Positions 54,787 to 63,995 are shown, counted from the stretch's first letter. The stretch: 64,000 bases of DNA from Prevotella sp. (GCA_017554105.1 JAFZIY010000024.1:62001-126000); one strand, 5' to 3'. A program made the numbers and translations. The notes: generated by a model from the letters alone, not told the origin.

Positions 54787-55728
54787 TTGGACATACAAGG
54801 TTTTTTGTTAGCATGGGACAATGGCGATGACTGCATTGAGGTGCAGACCAGCGGCTCTACGGGCATTCCCAAGAAGATGAGGGTGAAGAAGAGCCACATG
54901 CTGGCATCTGCCCGTCGCACTAATGATTACTTCGGTTTGAAGAAGGGCGACCGCACGCTGCTATGCATGAGTCTCGACTATATCGCAGGGAAGATGATGG
55001 CGGTGAGGGCTATAGAGCGAGGTCTTCAGATGGATGTCGTGGAGCCTTGCGGCCATCCTCTTGCCAATGTGTCTTGTGGCTATGATTTCATAGCGATGGT
55101 CCCCATGCAGGTATGGAACTCTCTTCGCAATGATGATGAGAGGGCGCGGCTATGCGAGACGGGGCAGTTGCTTATCGGCGGAGGAGAGATAAGCCGTGAG
55201 ATGGAGTCGGAACTTGAACATTTGCCTTGCCAGTCGTGGAGTTCGTATGGCATGACCGAGACCTTGTCGCACATAGCATTAAGGCGTATTGGCGGTGGCT
55301 TGTGGTATGAGCCGTTACCGCAGGTGAGTCTCTCGCTTGCTGATGATGGTTGTCTTGTGGTCACTGATGAGGCTACAGGCGTTAAGGACATGAAGACCAA
55401 TGACATTGCAGAGTTCCATGAAGACGGCAGACGTTTTCGGATATTGGGCCGCAAGGACAATGTGATATGCTCCGGAGGAATCAAGATTCAGGCAGAGGAG
55501 GTTGAGCGGATTATTGCCGACCATTTCCATCTGCCTTTCATGATTACTAAGCAGAAGGACGTGAAGTTCGGCGAGGTAGCAGTGATGGTAATAGAAAGCA
55601 CCGACCCCTCGGTCATCGAAGAGGCCCGTGCCATATGTCAGGAACATCTCCCTAAGTACTGGCTGCCTCGACATTACGCCCTAGTGCCGCAACTGCCGAG
55701 AACAGAGACAGGGAAGGTAAAGAGATGA
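54787..55728 (+). CDS. menE: Short AMP-binding ligase, MenE-like
   Basis: A 313-residue adenylate-forming enzyme resembling the short o-succinylbenzoate-CoA ligases of Bacteroidetes menaquinone synthesis. It has the P-loop QTSGSTGIPKKM (about residues 20-31), SSYGMTETLSHIALR (A5-type motif), RILGRKDNVICSGGIKIQ (hinge, A8 motif) and PRTETGKVKR with the catalytic lysine at the end. No in-frame ATG exists between the upstream stop and the conserved region, so the TTG at 54787 is the probable start. Other men genes are not in the window, so the acid substrate is inferred. Confidence 0.82.
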   Translation: MDIQGFLLAWDNGDDCIEVQTSGSTGIPKKMRVKKSHMLASARRTNDYFGLKKGDRTLLCMSLDYIAGKMMAVRAIERGLQMDVVEPCGHPLANVSCGYDFIAMVPMQVWNSLRNDDERARLCETGQLLIGGGEISREMESELEHLPCQSWSSYGMTETLSHIALRRIGGGLWYEPLPQVSLSLADDGCLVVTDEATGVKDMKTNDIAEFHEDGRRFRILGRKDNVICSGGIKIQAEEVERIIADHFHLPFMITKQKDVKFGEVAVMVIESTDPSVIEEARAICQEHLPKYWLPRHYALVPQLPRTETGKVKR

Positions 55729-55731
55729 ACG

Positions 55732-58647
55732 TCAATAGTCATGTTCAACTCTTAAACGTCGTCCCCAGCACATTATGCTATATGGACAACGTTCGCACCG
55801 ACCTTTATCCTCAGTAGGAACGAACGATGTGGTGGTATCGAGCATTTCCCTTATCGTTCTTTTCAGGTTGTCCAGGAATTCCGTCTCTAACACCGCGATA
55901 TCGTTGATGTATTCTTTGTTCTTGTCAGGCTTGAAATATAACACAGGACTATAATCTTCGGAATTGGAGACTTGTATGAACAGCAATGCCGGTGAGACAG
56001 GTTTACTCTTGTCTTTCTTACGGCTAACAAGCAGAGAGTAGAGCATCGACTGCAAGTAATAGTCGCGGTGGCTTTTGTATTTCATTGAAGGGTCGAATAC
56101 CTCTCCAACATTTTTAAGTGGTGTTTCAATCTCTTTCGCACCTGTCTTGTAGTCGATGACGCGTATTGTCTCGCCTGTGCCGTCGTTAATCATGTCGAGA
56201 CGGTCTATTCTTCCTCCCACTTTAACCGACCTTGTACCGCCAGGCATCTCGATGTCAAAGTCCTCATATTCATCTTTCTCAAGATCGATGATGGTGAACG
56301 GTGCGAGGTTGATGTCCAGTTTTATGAGTTTCTCGATATATTTCTTTATCACCTCACGGTTGATGAGCTGTATTCCGTTATATTTAGGCATGAAGCTTGA
56401 GTTCTTTCCGACCTTGAACAGTTGTTCCTTGAACGCATCGTCAATGGCCCTGTCTATGGCAGCCTTGTCTTTCAGCATGCTCTCAAGCGTGCTTTTCGTG
56501 ATGATGGAGCCTTTCAGTTTCTTATAGAGAATCTCCGATGCATCATGGAACACAAGTCCGAAGATGCGGTTATCTATGCTGTCGTCGTCGGCAACATCGT
56601 TCTCTCTCAGTCTTGCCACATAGTTATAGTAGAATCGCAACTGGCAACTGAGATAGTTGTTTATTGCCGTCGGTGAAAGTTTCTTTATGCCATCAAGAAC
56701 CTCTGCCACATCACCTTGCTTGCTTATCTCCGCAGGATGTTGCTCTATGGAGTGCTGACCGGCTGAAAGCGCCTCTTTGGTGATGCTCCATGAGTCGGGT
56801 TTCTCAACCATCATCTGCACCATAAACCTTGACATCTCGCCCGAGTGGATTCCCTCGGTGGAGTTGTTGTATACAAGTGTGACGTCCTTGCATCGCTGCA
56901 ATATGCTGTTGAAATAGTAGGCATATACGGAAACCTTGTTGTCAATCGTCGTCAGACCGTGTCCGTAGCGTATGGAGTGGGGGATGAACGAGGCGTCGTT
57001 CACACCTTTGGGCATGTTTCCCTCGTTGCATGAGAGCACAAGCACATGGTCGAAGTCCAGGTTTCGCGTCTCCAGCACTCCCATTATCTGTACTCCCTCT
57101 GCTGGCTCGCCGTGGAATGGTATTGTCGTGGAGTTTATTACCTGTAGTGTCAGGCGGTGCAGGGTGTCGAACTCCACCATGAGGTCTCCTTCCTCCACGA
57201 GGCTCGTCAGTCGTGTCAGCAGGGTGTATGTCCTGAATAGAGACTCCACGGCGAAACTGTCCTGACTTGTGTTTGGATGCTGCTGTGCTATATATTTCAC
57301 GATGTCTGCTAATCTCCTCAGCACCAGTAGGTTATAGTCCTTTGTCGTTATGTCAAGAGGACTGAACAGCAGCCCGAGTCCCTCGTCGATGGCCAGTTCC
57401 TCTGCCTTCGGAAAATAGCGGTGGTTAGTATTCAGGTTCTCCCTCAGTTCGCCGCTTTGTTCAGAGATATAGCGTGAGTAGGGGTGGGCGAGCATGTTGT
57501 TTACGAAGTGCAGCCTGAATACCTTCCCGTCGGCAACATATCCCTCGCTTTGCAGTTCGAAGAAATGACTGATGAGAGTCGTAATAGGTGCCTGTGAGAG
57601 AGGGTAGCCGGTGGTGACGTTAATGGCAGGGATGTCCTCGGGCAGGCAGTGGATGATGGTTTTCAGCAGCGACTCATTGCACATCACTATCGCCGTGCGC
57701 TTTCCGTCGGCCATGCGGTTGTTCTCTTTCAGCCACTGGCTCACATAGCGTGCCTGGATGTTCTCCGTAGGTGCGCTGACATACCTTATCCGCTTCTCCT
57801 CCTTCATGGTGTCGAAGATGTCGGTCCTTGAGGCGTCGAGTTCGTTGGGGAACTTCTGTCTCAGTCTGCTGATATACTTTCCCGCCTCGTTGGCAACCAT
57901 GTTCCTCTCGTGCATGAAGTACTCGTCGTAGTCCCAGTAGAACAGCGCCTTGCCCTCATCCTTCAGCATTGAGAACAGACGGCTCTCGACCTCCTGCACG
58001 ACATTGAACCCGATGAAGATGTACAGTCGGGAGTCAAGTCTCAGCGTTCCCTTCTCAATCACCTTGCGGTAGAGTGCGCCCTCGTATGCCAGTCCTTGCT
58101 TCTCGAGATTGTCGTTGAGTGTGTGGTATATTCCCGCAAGACTGTTCCATATCTTTATGAAGTTGCTCTTTAGTTCAGAGTTGCTGTCATCGACGACGAT
58201 GTTGAAGAAATTCTCTATGGCAGCCTTCTGCTCCGGCGTGAACTCTATGGTCGTCTCCAGTTCGTGGAATGCCGTGACGTTGGAGAACACCGCGTCGGCA
58301 TTAGCCATGTTCTTGTCTATGTCGTCGAAGTCGGCTATCAGCAGTTGTCCCCATCCATAGAACCTGTCGAGAGTGAGGTCGGCGCTGGTATGGTAGGCGG
58401 AGTATGCCTTGAACATCTCGCACGCCAGTTTTATAGGGTCGGCGACCACGGTGTCCGTCTGTTGCCTGAACAGTTCGCTGATGGTGACGTATTGCGGGCT
58501 CCATATCGGCTTGTCCGTCTTCGATGCGAGAATCTCGTTGAGGAAGAGCGACGCGCGCTTGTTAGGAAACACTATTGTGATGTCAGAAAGGTCGGTGCCG
58601 TGCTTTCTGATGATGTCTTCTGCTATATGTTCTAAAAATGATGTCAT
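55732..58647 (-). CDS. addB: AddB-like PD-(D/E)XK nuclease
   Basis: Partner of the AddA helicase-nuclease in double-strand break processing. The 971-residue protein starts MTSFLEHIAEDIIRKHG and has the inactivated-helicase-like N-terminal half (DITIVFPNKRASLFLNEIL, VLVLSCNEGNMP), then a C-terminal PD-(D/E)XK nuclease region (GGRIDRLDM, RVIDYKTGAKEIE) and cysteines CERCPYSIMC for an iron-sulfur clamp. The frame is open 31 codons upstream to 58740, but that part is encoded by a dispersed repeat, so the start at 58647 is chosen. addA lies 100 bases upstream. Confidence 0.9.
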   Translation of the reverse strand: MTSFLEHIAEDIIRKHGTDLSDITIVFPNKRASLFLNEILASKTDKPIWSPQYVTISELFRQQTDTVVADPIKLACEMFKAYSAYHTSADLTLDRFYGWGQLLIADFDDIDKNMANADAVFSNVTAFHELETTIEFTPEQKAAIENFFNIVVDDSNSELKSNFIKIWNSLAGIYHTLNDNLEKQGLAYEGALYRKVIEKGTLRLDSRLYIFIGFNVVQEVESRLFSMLKDEGKALFYWDYDEYFMHERNMVANEAGKYISRLRQKFPNELDASRTDIFDTMKEEKRIRYVSAPTENIQARYVSQWLKENNRMADGKRTAIVMCNESLLKTIIHCLPEDIPAINVTTGYPLSQAPITTLISHFFELQSEGYVADGKVFRLHFVNNMLAHPYSRYISEQSGELRENLNTNHRYFPKAEELAIDEGLGLLFSPLDITTKDYNLLVLRRLADIVKYIAQQHPNTSQDSFAVESLFRTYTLLTRLTSLVEEGDLMVEFDTLHRLTLQVINSTTIPFHGEPAEGVQIMGVLETRNLDFDHVLVLSCNEGNMPKGVNDASFIPHSIRYGHGLTTIDNKVSVYAYYFNSILQRCKDVTLVYNNSTEGIHSGEMSRFMVQMMVEKPDSWSITKEALSAGQHSIEQHPAEISKQGDVAEVLDGIKKLSPTAINNYLSCQLRFYYNYVARLRENDVADDDSIDNRIFGLVFHDASEILYKKLKGSIITKSTLESMLKDKAAIDRAIDDAFKEQLFKVGKNSSFMPKYNGIQLINREVIKKYIEKLIKLDINLAPFTIIDLEKDEYEDFDIEMPGGTRSVKVGGRIDRLDMINDGTGETIRVIDYKTGAKEIETPLKNVGEVFDPSMKYKSHRDYYLQSMLYSLLVSRKKDKSKPVSPALLFIQVSNSEDYSPVLYFKPDKNKEYINDIAVLETEFLDNLKRTIREMLDTTTSFVPTEDKGRCERCPYSIMCWGRRLRVEHDY

Positions 58648-58694
58648 TTTACTTTGAACTTTGAGTTTTGAACTTTGCGCTCGACCCGAAGGGG

Positions 58695-58729
58695 CGCTTT
58701 CACAAAGCGAAGCGACTGAAAGAACTTTG
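58695..58729 (-). repeat. 35-bp dispersed repeat, copy 2
   Basis: Exact reverse-strand copy of 29130-29164, located between the addA stop and the addB start. It encodes part of the spurious N-terminal extension of the addB frame. Confidence 0.9.
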
Positions 58730-58747
58730 ATGCTGCGCATAGAGGGG

Positions 58748-61700
58748 CTACGCTTCCCTTATCTCATTCCTGTCAACATACCATAGGTAGCCCCTGATGT
58801 TCTGGTGTCCCATGTCGTCGAGCAGGCGCATGTAGCGGTGTATCTGGTCCACGTGGGTGGTCTTCGGCGTGCCGAACTTGTAGTCAACCACTATGGTGCT
58901 GTTGCCGTCGGTCATCACGCGGTCGGGGCGGTGATCCTTCATCTTGCCGTCTATGGTCTCCAGGATGGTGCATTCCCTGTATGTCCTCCATCGTCCTGAG
59001 AACCACTCGGAGGCAACGGGATTGTCGAGGCACTTGTTTATCGAGGATATCAGGTCGTCGCGCGACACCTCGTCATATAGTATGCCGTCTTGCTCCATTT
59101 CCTTCAGTATCCGCTTCACGTCGTCCTTTGTCGCTATCTGCGAGAAGACATTGTGTAGAATGTTTCCGCGCTTGATGTATGTGGTGTGCTGCATGGCGCT
59201 GTCGTCCTCGTCAAGTGTGAACTCCAAACTCTTGTTGCTCTGGCGGAAAGCCACGGGAACAGGGAATGTCTTTACGTCAACATGCACCTTGCTGGTTCCT
59301 TGCATGAAGATGTTCGACGACTCCTTCTTTTTCTCCTCGCCCGACTTTCTGAAAGTGCCGTAGTGGAACACCTTGGTGCCGTTCTCCTCTGTCAGCGTAG
59401 CCCCGTCGAGCATGCCGGTCACCTCATCGAGCGACTGCGTGATGATGGCAGAGCGTCCCTCATTTCCATTTTTCCCTATGACGTAGAGATTGTTTGCCGC
59501 TCGTGTGAATGCCACATACAGCATGTTCATGTGATCCACCGTCGACTGCAGGTGCTCATATTGATAGTCAGCGGCGAAATGACTGTCGTTCATCTCCTTT
59601 TTGTACTTCACGGGAATCAGTGGCATCTGGCAGAACGACTCTTTCTCGGTGGCGCACCACAGCATATCACTCGCTTTCAATGGCCAGTTGGCAAAGGGTA
59701 CAATCACGTTGTCGAATTCCAGTCCCTTGCTTTTGTGTATTGTTAGTATGCGTATTCCGTCGATACCGTCGCTGCTTATGGTTTTCTTGCAGAGGGTGTC
59801 TTCCCATTCTTGCAGCAACGCCTCTATGCCTGGTGAGTAGTCCTCAGTAAACTCGCATACGGCATCGTAGAAGGCACATACGTATGCGCTTTGGTCGCTC
59901 AGTCTCTCAAGGCCAAGCACTTTGTAGATATGCTCTATGAGGTCGGTTATCGGCATCTCCAGCATGGTGCTGAAACTTGACACGAACGCCTCGGGCAGCA
60001 GTCTGTTAATCTTCTCCTCGTCGGCATCGCATATCTGTGAGGCGATGTCTGTTGGCGACTTCGCTATGTTCTCTTGATATTGCTTTGCCAGTTCTGCCCG
60101 CGTGAGCAGGTCTTCGGGGTGGAGTAGCAGTGTCAGTGTCTCTATTATCATGTTCACTGCCAACGATGAGTCCATACGGAAAGCCTCGTCGCTCACGAGA
60201 TGTATGTCCGGTCTTGCCTGCATGAACTTCTCCGCTATCTTTGTTATCTCCTTATTACCTCTCAGCAGTATTGCGATGTCCTTCTGCCTTGCTCCGTGTT
60301 CCATGAGATAGTCAACCGTATCTACCACCTTGTCGAGCATGCGCTGTTCAAAGTCGTCTTTGCTGAGTAGCATGATGTTCACCTCGCCTCCTTCGTCGTT
60401 GCCGTCGGGAATCATCTGTTCCACGTCGCTGTATGCCTTCTCCATCTGTACGGCATTGTCGCCGGACACCTCCCTCTCGTTGTCGGTCTCGTTACGTATG
60501 GCAACGTCGAAGAATGCGTTGTTGAAGCGTATTATGTTCTTTGCCGAGCGGTAGTTGTTCCTCAACGGCTCTACCGTCATCTGCTCCTTGCCGAAGGACT
60601 TCTCTATGTTGTTCAGCAGTTGCCAGTCGCCCGAGCGCCATCGGTAGATGCTCTGCTTCACGTCGCCCACGATGAGATTCTGTGCCACATCGCTGATGTC
60701 GGGGTTTGCCCTGCTCATGCAGTCTCTCAGCAGCACGAGGAAGTTGCCCCACTGTACCGTGCTGGTGTCCTGGAACTCGTCAATCATGATGTGGTTTATC
60801 TGCGTTCCCGTTTTCTCGTAGATGAATGGCGAGTCTGAGTCCTTGATGAATTGTGTCAGCAGTTGCTGTGTGTCGCTGAGCAGGAAGCGGTTGGCATTGG
60901 CGTTCACCTCGCTCACCCTCTTCTCTATGGCACTCAGCAGGCGCAGTTGGTTGATTTGCTCGAGTGCCAGGTTTGCGGTGCTATAGTCTGCAATGCCTTT
61001 TTCGTATGCATCATGTACCTCCTGGAATAGCGGGTCGAGATAGTCCTTAGCCACCGTGAGCAGTTCCGGGCGCTCCCTTGCCAGTGTCTTTGTAATCCAT
61101 TTTGTGTTGTCGGTGAGTGCCTTAATACATGTCGTTGTCCATAGTTTGCCCCTCACGAGTGTCTTGTTGCTCAGTTTCTTGTAGAATCCACGTATATCAT
61201 CGTGGATGTCTTCGATTACCATACCGTTGTCTTCGAGTATCTTCATGAATCTCGGCTCGTACTCGGCCATCTGCTTCTCGAAGTCATTCCTGATCTTGTA
61301 CATGGCGTTCCTGAACGACTCGAATATCTCATCGTTTCCGGCCATGCTGTTTATCTCGCTCCTCTTCTCCTTATACACATCCTTGAAGATGTTCATGCCG
61401 AACCTCTTGATATTCTTCGTGACGTTCCAGTTCTTGTTGTCCGACATCTGGCGCGAGATGTAGTCGAGAATCCACCCCAGTTCCTTGTCACCGGCGGAGA
61501 GCCGTTCAATCATCTGGTCCACTGCCAGTTCCTCCACTTGTGCGTCGTTGAGTCCCACCTTGAGATTCGCCGGCAACCCGAGTTCGTGCGAGAGGTTCCT
61601 GAGCACCCTCTGGAAGAACTTGTCTATCGTCTCCACCCTGAAGCGGTCGAAGTCGTGGATGAGATGGGCCAGTGCCATGCCCGCTCTTCTTCTCACTTCC

Positions 61701-61951
61701 TCACTGCCCATGTTCAGTTCCTCGGTAACCCTCTCGAGATAATTGTTGGAGTCGGGCAGGCCTTTCCATATTCCATACAGGTGCGACATTATTCGCTCCT
61801 TCATCTCTCCTGTCGCCTTGTTGGTGAATGTCACGGCGAGAATCCCCTTGTGTGCGCTCTCGGGATTCTTTATCAGGAGCTTGATGTATTCCACTGCGAG
61901 CCGGAACGTCTTTCCGCTTCCTGCGCTCGCCTTATATACTGTCAGTTGCAT
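58748..61951 (-). CDS. addA: AddA-like UvrD-family helicase-nuclease
   Basis: ATP-dependent helicase with nuclease domain for recombination repair. The 1067-residue protein has Walker A ASAGSGKTF (residues 8-16), Walker B HIMIDEFQDTS (near 388), ILTIHKSKGLEFDNVI (motif V/Va region), MLYVAFTRA (motif VI) and a C-terminal RecB-type nuclease with HRPDRVMTDGNSTIVVDYKFG. A promoter lies about 200 bases upstream. It is the first gene of the addA-addB pair. Codon use here looks more GC-rich at third positions than in the earlier part of the window, by eye. Confidence 0.94.
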   Translation of the reverse strand: MQLTVYKASAGSGKTFRLAVEYIKLLIKNPESAHKGILAVTFTNKATGEMKERIMSHLYGIWKGLPDSNNYLERVTEELNMGSEEVRRRAGMALAHLIHDFDRFRVETIDKFFQRVLRNLSHELGLPANLKVGLNDAQVEELAVDQMIERLSAGDKELGWILDYISRQMSDNKNWNVTKNIKRFGMNIFKDVYKEKRSEINSMAGNDEIFESFRNAMYKIRNDFEKQMAEYEPRFMKILEDNGMVIEDIHDDIRGFYKKLSNKTLVRGKLWTTTCIKALTDNTKWITKTLARERPELLTVAKDYLDPLFQEVHDAYEKGIADYSTANLALEQINQLRLLSAIEKRVSEVNANANRFLLSDTQQLLTQFIKDSDSPFIYEKTGTQINHIMIDEFQDTSTVQWGNFLVLLRDCMSRANPDISDVAQNLIVGDVKQSIYRWRSGDWQLLNNIEKSFGKEQMTVEPLRNNYRSAKNIIRFNNAFFDVAIRNETDNEREVSGDNAVQMEKAYSDVEQMIPDGNDEGGEVNIMLLSKDDFEQRMLDKVVDTVDYLMEHGARQKDIAILLRGNKEITKIAEKFMQARPDIHLVSDEAFRMDSSLAVNMIIETLTLLLHPEDLLTRAELAKQYQENIAKSPTDIASQICDADEEKINRLLPEAFVSSFSTMLEMPITDLIEHIYKVLGLERLSDQSAYVCAFYDAVCEFTEDYSPGIEALLQEWEDTLCKKTISSDGIDGIRILTIHKSKGLEFDNVIVPFANWPLKASDMLWCATEKESFCQMPLIPVKYKKEMNDSHFAADYQYEHLQSTVDHMNMLYVAFTRAANNLYVIGKNGNEGRSAIITQSLDEVTGMLDGATLTEENGTKVFHYGTFRKSGEEKKKESSNIFMQGTSKVHVDVKTFPVPVAFRQSNKSLEFTLDEDDSAMQHTTYIKRGNILHNVFSQIATKDDVKRILKEMEQDGILYDEVSRDDLISSINKCLDNPVASEWFSGRWRTYRECTILETIDGKMKDHRPDRVMTDGNSTIVVDYKFGTPKTTHVDQIHRYMRLLDDMGHQNIRGYLWYVDRNEIREA

Positions 61952-62145
61952 GTTATCTTAGTGGGCATTGTTTGGTTATACATTAATTGGCAGATGTTGT
62001 GCTCCGCCTGCCATTTGTATGATGTGGGCTGGTTTTTCATGGCTTTTGGGGCTGTGTTCCGTGTCGTTTTGCATATTCACCGCATATTTATCGGACGGTC
62101 GTTTGTGACCTTTTGATGCGTTCAGGGCAGTGGTTTTAGATAGTG

Positions 62146-62176
62146 CAAATATACAAAAAAAATCGCTGTTTTGCAA
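62146..62176 (-). promoter_or_regulatory. Promoter of addA-addB
   Basis: On the minus strand TTG (62174-62176), 20 bases, TATATTTG (62146-62153). The leader to the addA ATG is about 185 bases. Confidence 0.72.
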
Positions 62177-62250
62177 GAAAAAATCGAACTTTTTTTCTGG
62201 TGATATACCTTTCGCAGTCACTTTTTTTAGGGCAAGACACAAGCGAAAAA

Positions 62251-62444
62251 TTCAACAATTCAACATTCAACATTTCAACATTTGCCCTTTTCACAACACC
62301 GCGAAAAAGAGGGCTTAAAAATTATATTATATATATAATTATAATTACATATATAATATAAAATATATATACATATATTTCGTGTTTTGTCGTACCTCAG
62401 AAAACCCCTTTTGTTGAATGTTGAAATGTTGAAATGTTGAATTT
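62251..62444. repeat. Inverted tandem repeats around an A/T-rich core
   Basis: Left arm 62251-62283 is built of CAACATTC/CAACATTT units; right arm 62411-62444 is the inverted form (GTTGAATG, GTTGAAAT). They flank a stretch of almost pure A/T at 62317-62382. Confidence 0.8.
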
Positions 62445-62553
62445 TGGGTGATAGGTGATAGGTGATAGGTGTTGGCTATCACATTCAAGCAAAGACGCCA
62501 GAGCAGAGACGCTTGAACAAAGCAATTAGCCATCACCCATTACCCATCACCCA
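62444..62553. repeat. Inverted repeat with GGTGATA tandem units
   Basis: GGTGATA is repeated three times at 62447-62467 and is followed by GGCTATC; the opposite arm 62527-62553 reads TAGCCATCACCCATTACCCA and on. An inner pair TTCAAGC/GCTTGAA lies at 62484-62490 and 62511-62517. Confidence 0.75.
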
Positions 62554-62554
62554 A

Positions 62555-62659
62555 GAAATCTTCCGACCTATTTCCGACCTTGCTTCAAACGCTTTGTCAT
62601 AAAGGGTTTGCGGGCATTTCAAGAAGTCGTTTCCGACCCTAAAATGGTCGGAAGATTTC
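62555..62659. repeat. Perfect 14-bp inverted repeat
   Basis: GAAATCTTCCGACC (62555-62568) and its exact complement (62646-62659), 77 bases apart. The segment in between contains two more copies of TTTCCGACC. Confidence 0.85.
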
Positions 62660-62670
62660 GGGCATTTTTC

Positions 62671-62701
62671 TTGCAAAAAGTTCATTCGTGTTGTATCTTT
62701 G
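62671..62701 (+). promoter_or_regulatory. Promoter without a downstream ORF
   Basis: TTG (62671-62673), 20 bases, TATCTTTG (62694-62701) on the plus strand. It points at 260 bases of non-coding sequence. Confidence 0.65.
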
Positions 62702-62829
62702 TAGTGTAAATACGAGCGGACGAGTAAACATGTAAATGTCAAGCGCGCAGACATTCAGCAAGTCCCTAACTCCGAACTGTAAACCAACAAGCGTTCTTTG
62801 AAACAATGATACAAACTACGAATTTAATG

Positions 62830-62849
62830 CGTTCGGCTCTGCCGCTTTC
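62830..62849 (-). repeat. 20-bp dispersed repeat, copy 2
   Basis: The reverse strand reads GAAAGCGGCAGAGCCGAACG, 18 of 20 identical to 29158-29177. Confidence 0.7.
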
Positions 62850-62929
62850 TTGCAAAGAGCATTTGCCCTTCTGGGAAGTTTAAAAAATCCTCAACTTCCA
62901 CAATAATTAAGAAATTTCATCAAGTCATC

Positions 62930-62969
62930 AAAAGCCTCCCCTGCGGGGGGAGGTATGGTGGGGCTTTTT
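62930..62969. terminator. GC-rich bidirectional terminator
   Basis: CCTCCCC (62935-62941) pairs with GGGGAGG (62947-62953), nested in an outer AAAAGCC/GGCTTTT-like pairing, with TTTTT on the plus side. It touches the gpsA stop codon. Confidence 0.7.
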
Positions 62970-63963
62970 ATCTGAAACTGTCGGTGAGCAGTTTTATCTC
63001 TATTTGCGGACTGATGCGCTCGTAGAGGATGTTATACACGGCATCGAGGATAGGCATGTTGACGTGCAGGTGGCGGTTGATTTCCTTCATGCACTTTGTG
63101 CCGAAGAAGCCCTCGGCAATCATCTCCATTTCTATCTGTGCGGACTTCACGCTGTAGCCCTTGCCTATCATGGTGCCGAAGGTGCGGTTGCGGGAGAAGT
63201 TGGAGTAGCCGGTGACGAGAAGGTCGCCCATATAGACGGAGTCGAAGATGGAGCGCTCGATGGGGTGTACCACGTTGAGGAAACGGTTCATCTCCTGTAC
63301 GGCATTCGACATGAGCACCGACTGGAAGTTGTCTCCGTATTTCAGACCGCTGCAGATGCCTGCCGCTATTGCATATACGTTTTTCAGTACCGAGGAGTAC
63401 TCTATGCCGAGAACGTCGGTAGAGGTCTTCGTCTTGATGTACTCGCTTGCTATGAGGTCGGCAAAGGCCTGTGCCTTGCCTGTGTTGGCGCATCCTATGG
63501 TGAGGTAGGAGAGGCGCTCGAGGGCCACTTCCTCTGCGTGTGAGGGTCCGCCGATGCATGCGAGGTTGTCGTAGGGCACGTCGAACACTTGGTGGAAGTA
63601 TTCCGAGCATACGAGGTTCTCGTCGGGCACGATACCCTTGATGGCCGTGATGACGAACTTTTCGCGTATGCGTGTCTTCAGTTTCTTGAGGTGGTTCTTC
63701 AGGTATGGCGAGGGTGTGACAAAGACGAGGGTGTCGTAGTTGTTCACCACCTTGTTTATGTCGCTGGAGAAGTCTATCTCGTTAATGTCGAAACGCACGC
63801 CCACGAGGTATGCGGGGTTGTGACCGAGCCTCTTGAACTCTTCTATCCTGTCGTCGCGGCGCATATACCATCCTATGTGGTGGGTGTGACCCACTACAAT
63901 CTTGGCTATGGCTGTTGCCCAACTACCTCCGCCTATGATGGCTATCTTACCGCAATCGAACAT
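62968..63963 (-). CDS. gpsA: Glycerol-3-phosphate dehydrogenase [NAD(P)+]
   Basis: Makes sn-glycerol-3-phosphate from dihydroxyacetone phosphate for phospholipid synthesis. The 331-residue protein has the N-terminal Rossmann motif IGGGSWATAIAKI (about residues 9-21), VFVTPSPYLKNHL, CIGGPSHAEEV and the catalytic-lysine segment EYSSVLKNVYAIAAG, then SNAVQEMNRF. The length fits GpsA. The codons look GC-rich at third positions. The upstream operon partner, if any, is outside the window. Confidence 0.95.
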   Translation of the reverse strand: MFDCGKIAIIGGGSWATAIAKIVVGHTHHIGWYMRRDDRIEEFKRLGHNPAYLVGVRFDINEIDFSSDINKVVNNYDTLVFVTPSPYLKNHLKKLKTRIREKFVITAIKGIVPDENLVCSEYFHQVFDVPYDNLACIGGPSHAEEVALERLSYLTIGCANTGKAQAFADLIASEYIKTKTSTDVLGIEYSSVLKNVYAIAAGICSGLKYGDNFQSVLMSNAVQEMNRFLNVVHPIERSIFDSVYMGDLLVTGYSNFSRNRTFGTMIGKGYSVKSAQIEMEMIAEGFFGTKCMKEINRHLHVNMPILDAVYNILYERISPQIEIKLLTDSFR

Positions 63964-63967
63964 TTCT

Positions 63968-63995
63968 ATAATTGAGAATTGATAATTGAGAATTG
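63968..63995 (+). repeat. 14-bp direct tandem repeat
   Basis: Two perfect adjacent copies of ATAATTGAGAATTG just upstream of the gpsA start. A third partial copy begins at 63996 and may continue beyond the window. Confidence 0.8.

Larger units (their letters stand above)
61952..62967. other. 1-kb gene-free region with nested repeats
   Basis: No credible conserved gene is seen in 1016 bases. It contains the addA promoter and leader (61952-62176) with a possible 32-codon ORF, tandem TTCAACAT-type repeats, an A/T-only-like core (62317-62382), three nested inverted repeats up to 62659, a plus-strand promoter (62671-62701) and a terminator (62930-62969). Confidence 0.7.
62708..62969 (+). ncRNA. 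Candidate non-coding transcript
   Basis: The stretch between the promoter at 62671-62701 and the hairpin at 62930-62969 has no ORF with family resemblance. It includes a 20-base segment (62830-62849) related to 29158-29177. It could be an RNA gene or the remnant of a lost gene such as a displaced promoter; the evidence is only the promoter and terminator pair. Confidence 0.3.

Noticed and set aside
58648..58740. 31-residue extension of addB
   Set aside because: It is encoded by the 35-bp dispersed repeat and flanking low-complexity sequence and does not look like protein.
61202..62116. 304-residue open frame on the plus strand
   Set aside because: It runs antisense to addA in the GC-rich region and has no start context, promoter or family resemblance; it is a shadow frame.
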